This document shows positions 1-9,873 of a stretch of 64,000 nt of DNA, one piece after another. Both the position numbers and the translations under genes were made by a program. Below the pieces are notes generated by a model. It did not search any database, was not told the origin of the DNA, and saw nothing but the letters and a program-made list of their open reading frames with translations. This DNA comes from Sinonovacula constricta. Taxonomy: Eukaryota; Mollusca; Bivalvia; Cardiida; Solecurtidae. Every line of letters starts with the position of its first letter. Positions within the stretch are counted from its first letter, which is position 1. The stretch is taken from the NCBI GenBank assembly GCA_007844125.1, contig CM017563.1:26380694-26444693 (forward strand). Reading direction: 5' to 3'.

Positions 1-488
1 TTGTGATAGGAGACAGGATGGAAGGTAGTGGGTGAACCTGGTGTGATGGAGTTGTGATAGGAGACAGGTTGGAAGGTATTGGGTGAACCTGAATCGATGG
101 AGTTGTTATAGGAGACAGGTTGGAAGGTATTGGGTGAATCTGGATTGATGGTGTTGTGATAGGAGACTCACCGTTGGAAGGTATTGGGTGAACCTGGATC
201 GATGAAGTTGTGATAGGAGACAGGTTGGAAGGTATTGGGTGAACCTGGTTGGATGGAGTTGTGATAGGAGACAGGTTGGAAGGTATTGGGTGAACCTGGA
301 TCGATGGTGTTGTGATAGGAGACAGGTTGGAAGGTATTGGGTGAACCTGGATTGATGGAGTTGTGATAGGGGACCGGTTGGAAGGTATTGGGTGAATCTG
401 GATTGATGGAGTTGTGATAGAAGACAGGTTGGAAGGTATTGGGTGAATCTGGATTGATGGAGTTGTGATAGGAGACAGGTTGGAAGGA
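1..488. repeat. 51-bp minisatellite, about 9.5 copies, cut by left window edge
   Basis: A 51-bp unit containing ttgtgataggagacaggttg and gaaggtattgggtgaacctg repeats head to tail from base 1, so the array continues beyond the window. Units differ by substitutions; one junction near 165-176 carries ctcaccg in place of cagg. As 51 is a multiple of three, one minus-strand frame stays open (about 110 codons, 500 down to 168) with a 17-residue period containing FQPVSYHNS. I read this frame as a consequence of the period, not as a gene. Confidence 0.95.
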
Positions 489-777
489 TTTATTGTGCAT
501 TTTAGATATCTAATACTGTAATACAAGATGTTGGTTCGACATCCTGGACTTAAACTTCATCTCAGACAGCTTGTCTTGTGTCTTTGTACAATGTTGAATA
601 TCAGGATCAAAAACCTGACCAATTACAGACCAGGGGATCATTAATATAGTTCCAAACCGTAGCAGGTCATTTTAAAGTTTACAATGTTGTCTTTGGATAT
701 AATGATGTAAAGTTACACAATAAATATATCATCCTGTAGAAAGTAATAGCATATATTGGTCACAATTAGTCATGTCT
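489..777. other. Non-repetitive AT-rich spacer
   Basis: About 290 bp of unique-looking sequence between the 51-bp and 61-bp arrays. I see no open frame of note, no RNA gene and no inverted repeat. Confidence 0.7.
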
Positions 778-831
778 ATGGATGGCATTCACAACATGAA
801 CAATACCATATCCTGGTCTGACAGTACATAC

Positions 832-871
832 AGACGCTCTCACACTGGGCTCCGCGAGTTGATCGCGTGTG
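832..871 (+). repeat. Left terminal inverted repeat of the 1,339-bp element
   Basis: Forty bases starting agacgctctcacactgggct. They match the reverse complement of 2131-2170 except for one a/t difference at position 26 of the repeat. Confidence 0.93.
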
Positions 872-982
872 ATTTTTTTTGTAAATTTGCAATTTTTTTC
901 TACACGCGGTGAAAATCAACAAAATTGTCTCAAACGTGCTGGACACGCGAATGACAAGTGGACCACACGCGCGCGTGTGCTC

Positions 983-1155
983 CGCGTGTCCTTCGCGTGT
1001 CCACCACGAGTCCTCCGTGTGTGAACGCTTGTGGTCATAAAATGGCGTCACAAGTGATCAAACGCAGCGCGTGTGTATCACTTGTGATCCGCGTGTGTAC
1101 CGTGTGTGCTCCGCGTCTGCCCCACGTGTGTACTGCGTGTTATCCGCGTGTGAGT
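983..1155 (+). repeat. 11-bp phased CRCKWGT motif array, left half of element
   Basis: Related motifs such as cgcgtgt, cacttgt, cacgagt and cgtgtgt start at 983, 994, 1005, 1016 and 1026, then at 1068, 1079, 1090, 1101, 1112, 1123, 1134 and 1145. The second series has exact 11-bp spacing over eight units. The four bases between motifs vary, so this is a phased series of degenerate sites and not a simple satellite. Subterminal repeated motifs in DNA transposons are often transposase-binding sites; that role here is inference. Confidence 0.8.
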
Positions 1156-1187
1156 TACATACTTGTGCCCTGCTTGCCGCCCGCGTG

Positions 1188-1195
1188 TATAAAAG
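1188..1195 (+). promoter_or_regulatory. TATA box of the element's internal promoter
   Basis: The sequence tataaaag sits immediately after the eight-unit 11-bp motif run, about 45 bp before the 1241 start codon. Transcription would be expected to begin near 1215-1225. A TATA box placed between a phased site array and an ATG with purine at -3 and G at +4 looks like a compact promoter, though no transcript evidence is available. Confidence 0.5.
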
Positions 1196-1240
1196 CCGCC
1201 GCGCCAGGTGTTCTTATTTCGTTGAGTAAACATCACCGTC

Positions 1241-1516
1241 ATGGCACCGAAATCAAAGAAGTACACCTCCACGCCCAATATGAAGAAGAGACAAGCAAGG
1301 GCCAGGCCGAAGGCAAACGTGTCAGAGCCTGATACTGCTACCGAGGAGGTGGAGAGCAGCACCCTCGAGATCCCCAAGGGCAGCAAGGACAGCCATCAGC
1401 CTGTCATACAGCCCCAGCTGTGGCCTGCGAATGATCCATTGGCGCACCCATATGGCTCTTCTTCGTCTTCTCCTCACTCTTCTTCTGGCATTCAGGACTT
1501 GCTGAACCTGAAGTAG
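1241..1516 (+). CDS. 91-residue hypothetical protein inside the TIR element
   Basis: An ATG at 1241 with G at -3 and +4 opens a 91-codon frame ending in TAG at 1514-1516. The product starts MAPKSKK, has a basic cluster at residues 15-24 (KKRQARARPK) that could act as a nuclear-localisation or DNA-contact segment, an acidic stretch at about 29-39, a Pro/Gln-rich middle, a serine run at 73-82 and the C-terminus IQDLLNLK. I recognise no transposase, DDE or Myb/SANT domain. It may be the remnant or first exon of a transposon accessory gene, a captured host fragment, or a chance frame. Its support is position: it follows a TATA box within a well-delimited element. Confidence 0.35.
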   Translation: MAPKSKKYTSTPNMKKRQARARPKANVSEPDTATEEVESSTLEIPKGSKDSHQPVIQPQLWPANDPLAHPYGSSSSSPHSSSGIQDLLNLK

Positions 1517-1730
1517 CTGGTTCTGATGTTGATGCAACAGCATAATCAGATGCGCCGGATCCATGTAGCGTCTACATCAGAACTGATGAAAACTGGCCCA
1601 CACGCGATCTTTTTATAGCTGAAATAACTAGTGGTACACACGTGATTGGGACGTGGACAACACGCGAATCAGTCGTGGTTCAATCGCAAAAACACGCGAA
1701 TGGCACGCGGATGACTGGTGACATAATCCC

Positions 1731-2120
1731 TGAGAAAGCCTTTTACACGCGGAGCACACGCTATCACACGTGCTAGGAACGCTGTAGACACGCGGATCAC
1801 AAGTGGATTACAAGCGCTACACACGCAATCACACAAAGAAATTTTGCGTATGCCCGCGAGTGACCACTTGTCGTCCACTTGTGATCCGCGAGTGTACCAC
1901 GTGTTATCGCGTTTGGTCCGCGTTTGTACCGCGTTTACACCACGTGTGCCACACGCGGTGGCCGTTGCTCCTAATTTTTGTGCAGCTCAAAAATAAAAAT
2001 TGGCTCCGAGCGCGTGTGAATTTTTTCGCGCGTGTGCCCACTTGTTATTCGCGAGTCCTCCACGTTTCATTCACGTGTCATCCACTTGTTACCGCGTTTA
2101 CTTCGCGTTTGACAGTTTTT
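1731..2120. repeat. 10-11-bp phased motif arrays, right half of element
   Basis: Three further runs of the same motif family. About 1745-1835 reads in the opposite orientation (acacgcggatc, acaagtggatt, acaagcgctac) with 10-12-bp spacing. A second run has motif starts at 1856, 1866, 1877, 1888, 1899, 1909, 1920, 1931 and 1942 (cgcgagt, cacttgt, cacgtgt, cgcgttt). A third, about 2031-2120, continues with cacttgt, cgcgagt, cacgttt and cacgtgt. Spacing near one helical turn would place sites on one face of the DNA. Confidence 0.75.
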
Positions 2121-2130
2121 CCTCGCGATG

Positions 2131-2170
2131 CACACGCGATCAACACGCGGAGCCCAGTGTGAGAGCGTCT
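2131..2170 (-). repeat. Right terminal inverted repeat of the 1,339-bp element
   Basis: Forty bases ending in gcccagtgtgagagcgtct, the mirror of 832-871. Directly followed by tac, the second copy of the target duplication. Confidence 0.93.
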
Positions 2171-2703
2171 TACTATCATCCTGATGGTGTTCACCAACAT
2201 AAACAATACCATATCCTGGTCTGACAGTACATGCTATCATCCTGATGGTGTTCATCAACATGAACAATACCATATCCTGGTCTGACAGTACATACTATCA
2301 TCCTGATGGTGTTCACCAACATGAACAATACCATATCCTGGTCTGACAGTACATACTATCATCCCGATGGTGTTCACCAACATGAACAATACCATATCCT
2401 GGTCTGACAGTACATGCTATCATCCCGATGGTGTTCATCAACATGAACAATACCATATCCTGGTCTGACAGTACATACTATCATCCTGATGGTGTTCACC
2501 AACATGAACAATACCATATCCTGGTCTGACAGTACATGCTATCATCCGGATGGTGTTCACCAACATGAACAATACCATATACTGGTCTGACAGTACATTC
2601 CATTATCCTGATGGTGTTCACCAACATAAACAATACCATATCCTGGTCTGACAGTACATGCTATCATCCTGATGGTGTTCACCAACATGAACAATACCAT
2701 ATA

Positions 2704-2970
2704 CAGGGGCGGATCCAGGATTTCAGAATAGGGGGGGCCGAGGGAGTAACATTCGGCCGCTGGCCGGAGCTGATCGCGCCGCAGGCGCGAAATCCGCGGT
2801 GGGGGGTCTGGAGGGGGCTCCCCCAGAAAATTTTGAATTATAGATGCGCTGAGATGCGATTTCCAAGCATCTGTGGGGCATATATTTCTTATAAATTAAC
2901 ACTTTTTTGTTGGTCGTCGAAAAATAGGGGGGGTCGCGGCCCCTTCGGCCCCCCTTTGGATCCGCCCCTG
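2704..2970. mobile_element. 267-bp MITE with CAGGGGCGGATCCA inverted ends
   Basis: A 267-bp insertion into a 61-bp array unit. Its ends are perfect inverted repeats of 14 bp, caggggcggatcca and tggatccgcccctg, with G-runs and C-runs next to them. The flanks share atata (2699-2703 and 2971-2975), an apparent 5-bp target duplication overlapping the unit's own catatactgg. The interior has a GC-rich patch and ccccagaaaattttgaa, a motif I associate from memory with widespread marine-invertebrate repeats. CAGGG ends suggest hAT, but an 8-bp duplication is not seen, so the family is uncertain. Confidence 0.85.
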
Positions 2971-5381
2971 ATATACTGGTCTGACAGTACATACTATCAT
3001 CCCGATGGTGTTCACCAACATGAACAATACCATATTCTGGTCTGACAGTACATGCTATCATCCTGATGGTGTTCACCAACATGAACAATACCATATCCTG
3101 GTCTGACAGTACATGCTATCATCCTGATGGTGTTCATCAACATGAACAATACCATATCCTGGTCTGACAGTACATGCTATCATCCCGATGGTGTTCACCA
3201 ACATGAACAATACCATATTCTGGTCTGACAGTACATGCTATCATCCTGATGGTGTTCATCAACATGAACAATACCATATCCTGGTCTGACAGTACATGCT
3301 ATCATCCCGATGGTGTTCACCAACATGAACAATACCATATCCTGGTCTGACAGTACATGCTATCATCCTGATGGTGTTCATCAACATGAACAATACCATA
3401 TCCTGGTCTGACAGTACATACTATCATCCCGATGGTGTTCACCAACATGAACAATACCATATCCTGGTCTGACAGTACATACTATCATCCCGATGGTGTT
3501 CACCAACATGAACAATACCATATCCTGGTCTGACAGTACATGCTATCATCCTGATGGTGTTCACCAACATGAACAATTCCATATCCTGGTCTGACAGTAC
3601 ATACTATTATCCAGATGGTGTTCACCAACATGAACAATACCATATCCTGGTCTGACAGTACATACTATCATCCTGATGGTGTTCACCAACATGAACAATA
3701 CCATATCCTGGTCTGACAGTACATACTATCATCCCGATGGTGTTCACCAACATGAACAATACCATATCCTGGTCTGACAGTACATGCTATCATCCCGATG
3801 GTGTTCACCAACATGAACAATACCATATCCTGGTCTGACAGTACATACTATCATCCCGATGGTGTTCACCAACATGAACAATACCATATCCTGGTCTGAC
3901 AGTACATACTATCATCCCGATGGTGTTCACCAACATGAACAATACCATATCCTGGTCTGACAGTACATACTATCATCCTGATGGTGTTCACCAACATGAA
4001 CAATACCATATTCTGGTCTGACAGTACATGCTATCATCCTGATGGTGTTCACCAACATGAACAATACCATATCCTGGTCTGACAGTACATGCTATCATCC
4101 CGATGGTGTTCACCAACATGAACAATACCATATTCTGGTCTGACAGTACATGCTATCATCCTGATGGTGTTCATCAAAATAAACAATACCATATCCTGGT
4201 CTGACAGTACATACTATTATCCAGATGGTGTTCACCAACATGAACAATACCATATCCTGGTCTGACAGTACATACTATCATCCTGATGGTGTTCACCAAC
4301 ATGAACAATACCATATCCTGGTCTGACAGTACATACTATCATCCTGATGGTGTTCACCAACATGAACAATACCATATCCTGGTCTGACAGTACATACTAT
4401 CATCCTGATGGTGATCACCAACATGAACAATACCATATCCTGGTCTGACAGTACATGCTATCATCCTGATGGTGTTCATCAACATGAACAATACCATATC
4501 CTGGTCTGACAGTACATACTATTATCCAGATGGTGTTCACCAACATGAACAATACCATATCCTGGTCTGACAGTACATGCTATTATCCAGATGGTGTTCA
4601 CCAACATGAACAATACCATATACTGGTCTGACAGTACATACTATTATCCAGATGGTGTTCACCAACATGAACAATACCATATCCTGGTCTGACAGTACAT
4701 ACTATCATCCTGAAGGTGTTCATCAACATGAACAATACCATATACTGGTCTGACAGTACATACTATCATCCTGATGGTGTTCACCAACATTAACAATACC
4801 ATATCCTGGTCTGACAGTACATACTATCATCCCGATGGTGTTCACCAACATGAACAATACCATATCCTGGTCTGACAGTACATGCTATCATCCCGATGGT
4901 GTTCACCAACATGAACAATACCATATCCTGGTCTGACAGTACATACTATCATCCCGATGGTGTTCACCAACATGAACAATACCATATCCTGGTCTGACAG
5001 TACATACTATCATCCCGATGGTGTTCACCAACATGAACAATACCATATCCTGGTCTGACAGTACATACTATCATCCCGATGGTGTTCACCAACATGAACA
5101 ATTCCATATTCTGGTCTGACAGTACATGGTATCATCCTGATGGTGTTCACCAACATGAACAATTCCATATTCTGGTCTGACAGTACATGGTATCATCCTG
5201 ATGGTGTTCACCAACATGAACAATTCCATATTCTGGTCTGACAGTACATGGTATCATCCTGATGGTGTTCACCAACATGAACAATTCCATATTCTGGTCT
5301 GACAGTACATGGTATCATCCTGATGGTGTTCATCAACATGAACAATTCCATATACTGGTCTGACAGTACATGCTTTCATCC

Positions 5382-7036
5382 TCCATGGAACAGACAAAAA
5401 CAGAAAAGGTAAATAAATAAATAAGGAAAATTTATTTAACGGCAAAAATAAAAAGTTGCTGTTACATCCCTTGAATCCATTTTAGCAGCACTTATTTAAT
5501 GATGTTGACCAGGATTTCTTTGTCAAATGGCATGTAAATGGACATGGTCACACGAGTCTTCACAAAAAGAGATTCTCTTGTGAAATTGTAAAACATACTT
5601 CTCATCCAGCAAGGAGGGAAAATTGTAAACTCTAACATTGACCGAAGGATGTTTTCTTTCCTAAGCAATTATTTTTGTCTGAAGACAGGAGAGACCACAG
5701 GAAGAAATATTTCCTTGTCTATGTGTGTATGACACAAGCATATGTCAATATGTCAATCTTTGTACTGTAATCATTATATTCTTCAGGACTTGCATCTCTA
5801 GGGAGAACATATTGATAATGAGAGCCTGACACCCTGAATCTTCTGTTAAGTGATTTAGTTTCCATAGCTAACCTAATTTTTAAGACATACTTTGTTGATC
5901 TCAGAATTGTAACCATTTTTTACAATTTATTACTTTTCCAACACACTTTTCCTGTGCAAAATTCTGAATTCTTGAACAACTTCACATACAGATGAGAATA
6001 TTTACTCTTGTTCAGTTGAGATATTTTTTTGTTATGGATAACTCCACAATTTCACGACAGTTTCTCATAGTGGGAGTTTTCATCAAATAATATCTTGTAT
6101 ACATTTTATTAGGTCTGTGAAATGTGCCCTTGTTATAGGGCTGTGACTAGTTTATTATCTCATGAACAAAACAATTTTCATACAACTGGCAATCCTCTTC
6201 GCTATGAGTATCTCACTGGCACCTAAGCTTCAGTAATAATCATATGGAACAAAACTCGTTTTAAGTCTTTGCTAAAGCTACACAATGATATTAACAAAAC
6301 AGTGAAGAAGTAGAACCAGTTTCTTTGCTCTTTCTATTATTCTGTCTATGATTGGCAATGCATCAGGGATCATAACACAGTGGTATAGATTTTTGAAAAT
6401 TTTCGTTTGTTTATTTGGCAGGATTATTCTTGTGTAGATTACCTTATTCAGTTTAAAAGATAACTATTTTCTTCCAAAGATATGACTTTTGACCCTTTTT
6501 AAGAAGATATGGTCAACACTGAAATCTTTCTTCATTAATAGCTTTCTGTAACAGAGTTAGTTCTTGCTGAAGGTACTTAGAACTTAGAATAGTCCTTAAC
6601 AGATGTGGATACAGACAAGAGGGTCATTGTTATAGCTCCATTCTTCTCCTTGAAAGTGGGAGCAAAAGATAAGGTTATTTTAGATAAGCTGAATATAGCA
6701 ATATGGGAATAAATGCCTAATTACATGATCCAGTAGTTTTCACAGCACACAGTATGAACAGGTAAGACCTTCATGAATTATTGGTGACATTATTATATAC
6801 ATGTGTACTAGAATTCTTCTTTCTTCTAATGTAAGTCAAACTTGTGCTAACATTTACAGGTTAGGAGCAGTCAGCCTGATGTTAGTGGCCAGTTTAGCCT
6901 CTTCCAGGCAATTTGTTCTTTAATAGTCATCTTATTAGCAGTCTTCTGCGACCAGCTTGATTTGGAAACATCTTCCTTTAATTGAGTGTCATGCAGCTGT
7001 CAATCAATTATCAGTTGCATGTGACTATTTATTTCC
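5382..7036. other. Non-repetitive AT-rich spacer, 1.65 kb
   Basis: Unique-looking AT-rich DNA, with a short run of taaa repeats near 5411-5425. The only open frame over 60 codons is a 65-codon minus-strand frame (5916 down to 5719) that resembles no family I know and is within chance expectation for this composition. No RNA gene or inverted repeat was noticed. It could be intronic. Confidence 0.6.
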
Positions 7037-7660
7037 AGCTCCTATCCCACCTATCATGATCATCACATCCCATTCAGCTCCTATCCCACCTATCATGATC
7101 ATCACATCCCATTCAGCTCCTATCCCACCTATCATGATCATCACATCCCATTCAGCTCCTATCCCACCTATCATGATCATCACATCCCATTCAGCTCCTA
7201 TCCCACCTATCATGATCATCATATCCCATTCAGCTCCTATCCCACCTATCATGATCATCACATCCCATTCAGCTCCTATCCCACCTATCATGATCATCAT
7301 ATCCCATTCAGCTCCTATCCCACCTATCATGATCATCACATCCCATTCAGCTCCTATCCCACCTATCATGATCATCACATCCCATTCAGCTCCTATCCCA
7401 CCTATCATGATCATCACATCCCATTCAGCTCCTATCCCACCTATCATGATCATCACATCCCATTCAGCTCCTATCCCACCTATCATGATCATCATATCCC
7501 ATTCAGCTCCTATCCCACCTATCATGATCATCACATCCCATTCAGCTCCTATCCCACCTATCATGATCATCACATCCCATTCAGCTCCTATCCCACCTAT
7601 CATGATCATCACATCCCATTCAGCTCCTATCCCACCTATCATGATCATCACATTCCATTC
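7037..7660. repeat. 39-bp minisatellite, 16 nearly identical copies
   Basis: Exactly 16 units of 39 bp containing agctcctatcccacctatca, each with the self-complementary octamer atgatcat. Variation is almost confined to one position: units 5, 7 and 12 read atcatatccc where others read atcacatccc; the last unit has cattcc. Both strands have a stop-free frame with a 13-residue period (APIPPIMIITSHS on +), which follows from 39 = 3 x 13. The array is very homogeneous and so probably young. Confidence 0.97.
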
Positions 7661-8614
7661 AATCAAAATGGTTTCCTGGCTGTTCCCTATCATCAAATAT
7701 TAGTAGCTGGTGCAAAATAAGTGTCCCAGCCAATAAACTTTGGTCCTAGTTTCTGTGGTAAACAGATAAGTGAAATAATTGGGATTTGTCTTGGGTAATT
7801 GAGACACATTAAGATAAACAAATGACAGAATATATCACATTTTCTTCTCTAACCTTTGTTTGGAGGGAGAAGATACTATATCTTCATGTTATTAAACATG
7901 CAGATACATTTTATTTTCTTTCACCATTTCTGCTTTCTTGAAATATTTTATTCAGTCAATGAGTCCCCAAAATTTATTTGTTTAGATCATTGAAAAGTAA
8001 ATTTAGAGATGTGATGGGACAAATTAAAAAATAAAAAAACACACACAAAACAAAAGGAAATGTTCTTCAAGGTACACAAAAGAATATTGAAATTTTCCTG
8101 ACAATTTTGATATCTTGAGTTGTTAACTTGAGACTGACTGATCATTGCAGTAGTATGTTCACTGCAAATTCAGCCACATTTCATGATTGTAGCAAAACTT
8201 GTGTCATACAATGCTGATAGTACCTGGACTCCTCCTTGTCCATGTCTATTCGAGTGTTGTTAATGACTTAAAATGTTGGCATGATCTGTTGAAGAATATT
8301 TGTTCTAATCTATAAAATTGCAGGGAATTTTATTATGGTGGTGTACTGTTTCCTAGATCTTACTTTTTGACATCTCTTTGTCACTCCGGATAAATTTCTG
8401 TTACTTCCCTTACATATGATAGGCCCACTTACCTTTTAACTGCCATACACAGGTCAAGGCTCTTCTGTACTGATAATTAGCCGGTCATTATAATGATATT
8501 GAAGAGATTCATCCAAAAACAAAAAATAAAAGTAAATATACAGAGGTCTTATTAGAATTAACACATAGATATATAGCTTAGAATAATAGCATAGAATTAT
8601 CAAATGAAATATTA
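7661..8614. other. Non-repetitive AT-rich spacer, 0.95 kb
   Basis: AT-rich sequence between the 39-bp and 45-bp arrays, with short A-rich and CA-rich patches near 8028-8060. No convincing gene, RNA or inverted repeat. Confidence 0.6.
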
Positions 8615-8989
8615 AACAACCACTAGACAATGTCACACACACACATGTTAATGTAATAGTGAACAACCACTAGACAATGTCACACACACATGTTAATGTA
8701 ATAGTGAACAACCACTAGACAATGTCACACACACATGTTAATGTAATAGTGAACAACCACTAGACAATGTCACACACACATGTTAATGTAATAGTGAACA
8801 ACCACTAGACAATGTCACACACATGTTAATGTAATAGTGAACAACCACTAGACAATGTCACACACACATGTTAATGTAATAGTGAACAACCACTAGACAA
8901 TGTCACACACACATGTTAATGTAATAGTGAACAACCACTAGACAATGTCACACACATGTTAATGTAATAGTGAACAACCACTAGACAAT

Positions 8990-9821
8990 GTCACACACAC
9001 ATAATAATGTAATAGTAAACAACCACCAGACAATGTCACACACACATGTTAATGTAATAGTGAACAACCACTAGACAATGTCACACACATGTTAATGTAA
9101 TAGTGAACAACCACTAGACAATGTCACACAAACATGTTAATGTAATAGTGAACAACCACTAGACAATGTCACACACAGACACACAGACACACACACATAA
9201 TAATGTAATAGTGAACAACCACTAGACAATGTCACACACACATAATAATGTAATAGTGAACAACCACTAGACAATGTCACACACATGTTAATGTAATAGT
9301 GAACAACCACTAGACAATGTCACACAAACATGTTAATGTAATAGTGAACAACCACTAGACAATGTCACACACAGACACACAGACACACAGACACACACAC
9401 ATAATAATGTAATAGTGAACAACCACTAGACAATGTCACACAAACATGTTAATGTAATAGTGAACAACCATTATACAATGTCACACACACATGTTAATGT
9501 AATAGTGAACAACCACTAGACAATGTCACACACAGACACACAGACACACACACATAATAATGTAATAGTGAACAACCACTAGACAATGTCACACACACAT
9601 AATAATGTAATAGTAAACAACCACCAGACAATGTCACACACACACATGTTAAAGTAATAGTGAACAACCTTTAGACAATGTCACACACACAAGTGTTAAT
9701 GTAATAGTGAACAATCACTAGACAATGTCACACACACACATGTTAATGTAATAGTGAACAACCACTAGACAATGTCACACACACACATGTTAATGTAATA
9801 GTGAACAACCACTAGACAATG

Positions 9822-9873
<52 letters not shown>

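Larger units (their letters stand above)
832..2170. mobile_element. 1,339-bp TIR DNA transposon with 3-bp target duplication, apparently non-autonomous
   Basis: Both ends carry a 40-bp terminal inverted repeat, 832-871 and 2131-2170, matching at 39 of 40 positions and beginning agacgctctcacactgggct. The flanks are the same 61-bp array unit with tac duplicated (829-831 and 2171-2173), giving a 3-bp target site duplication and exact ends. The interior is far richer in GC and CpG than its surroundings and contains runs of a degenerate 11-bp motif. No transposase domain is visible; the only notable frame is the 91-codon one at 1241. A 3-bp duplication fits PIF/Harbinger or CACTA-type elements, but the tip is not CACTA and tac is not the usual Harbinger TWA target, so I leave the superfamily open. 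Confidence 0.88.
778..5381. repeat. 61-bp minisatellite, about 49 copies, interrupted by two mobile elements
   Basis: The unit is 61 bp and contains tatcatcctgatggtgttca, ccaacatgaacaataccata and tcctggtctgacagtacata. One partial unit lies at 778-831, then the 832-2170 element, then units from 2171 to about 5381, with a second element at 2704-2970. Common variants are cct/ccc/cca before gatgg, caccaa/catcaa, and tactat/tgctat. The last five or so units share a distinct acaattccatattctgg / catggtatcat type. Because 61 is not a multiple of three, frames rotate and no long frame persists. Confidence 0.97.

Noticed and set aside
1803..2162. 119-codon plus frame in the right half of the TIR element
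   Set aside because: It runs through the phased 11-bp motif arrays and into the terminal inverted repeat; composition follows the motif, with no domain.
6957..7703. 248-codon plus and 223-codon minus frames over the 39-bp array
   Set aside because: Both strands are open, which follows from a 39-bp unit without stops.
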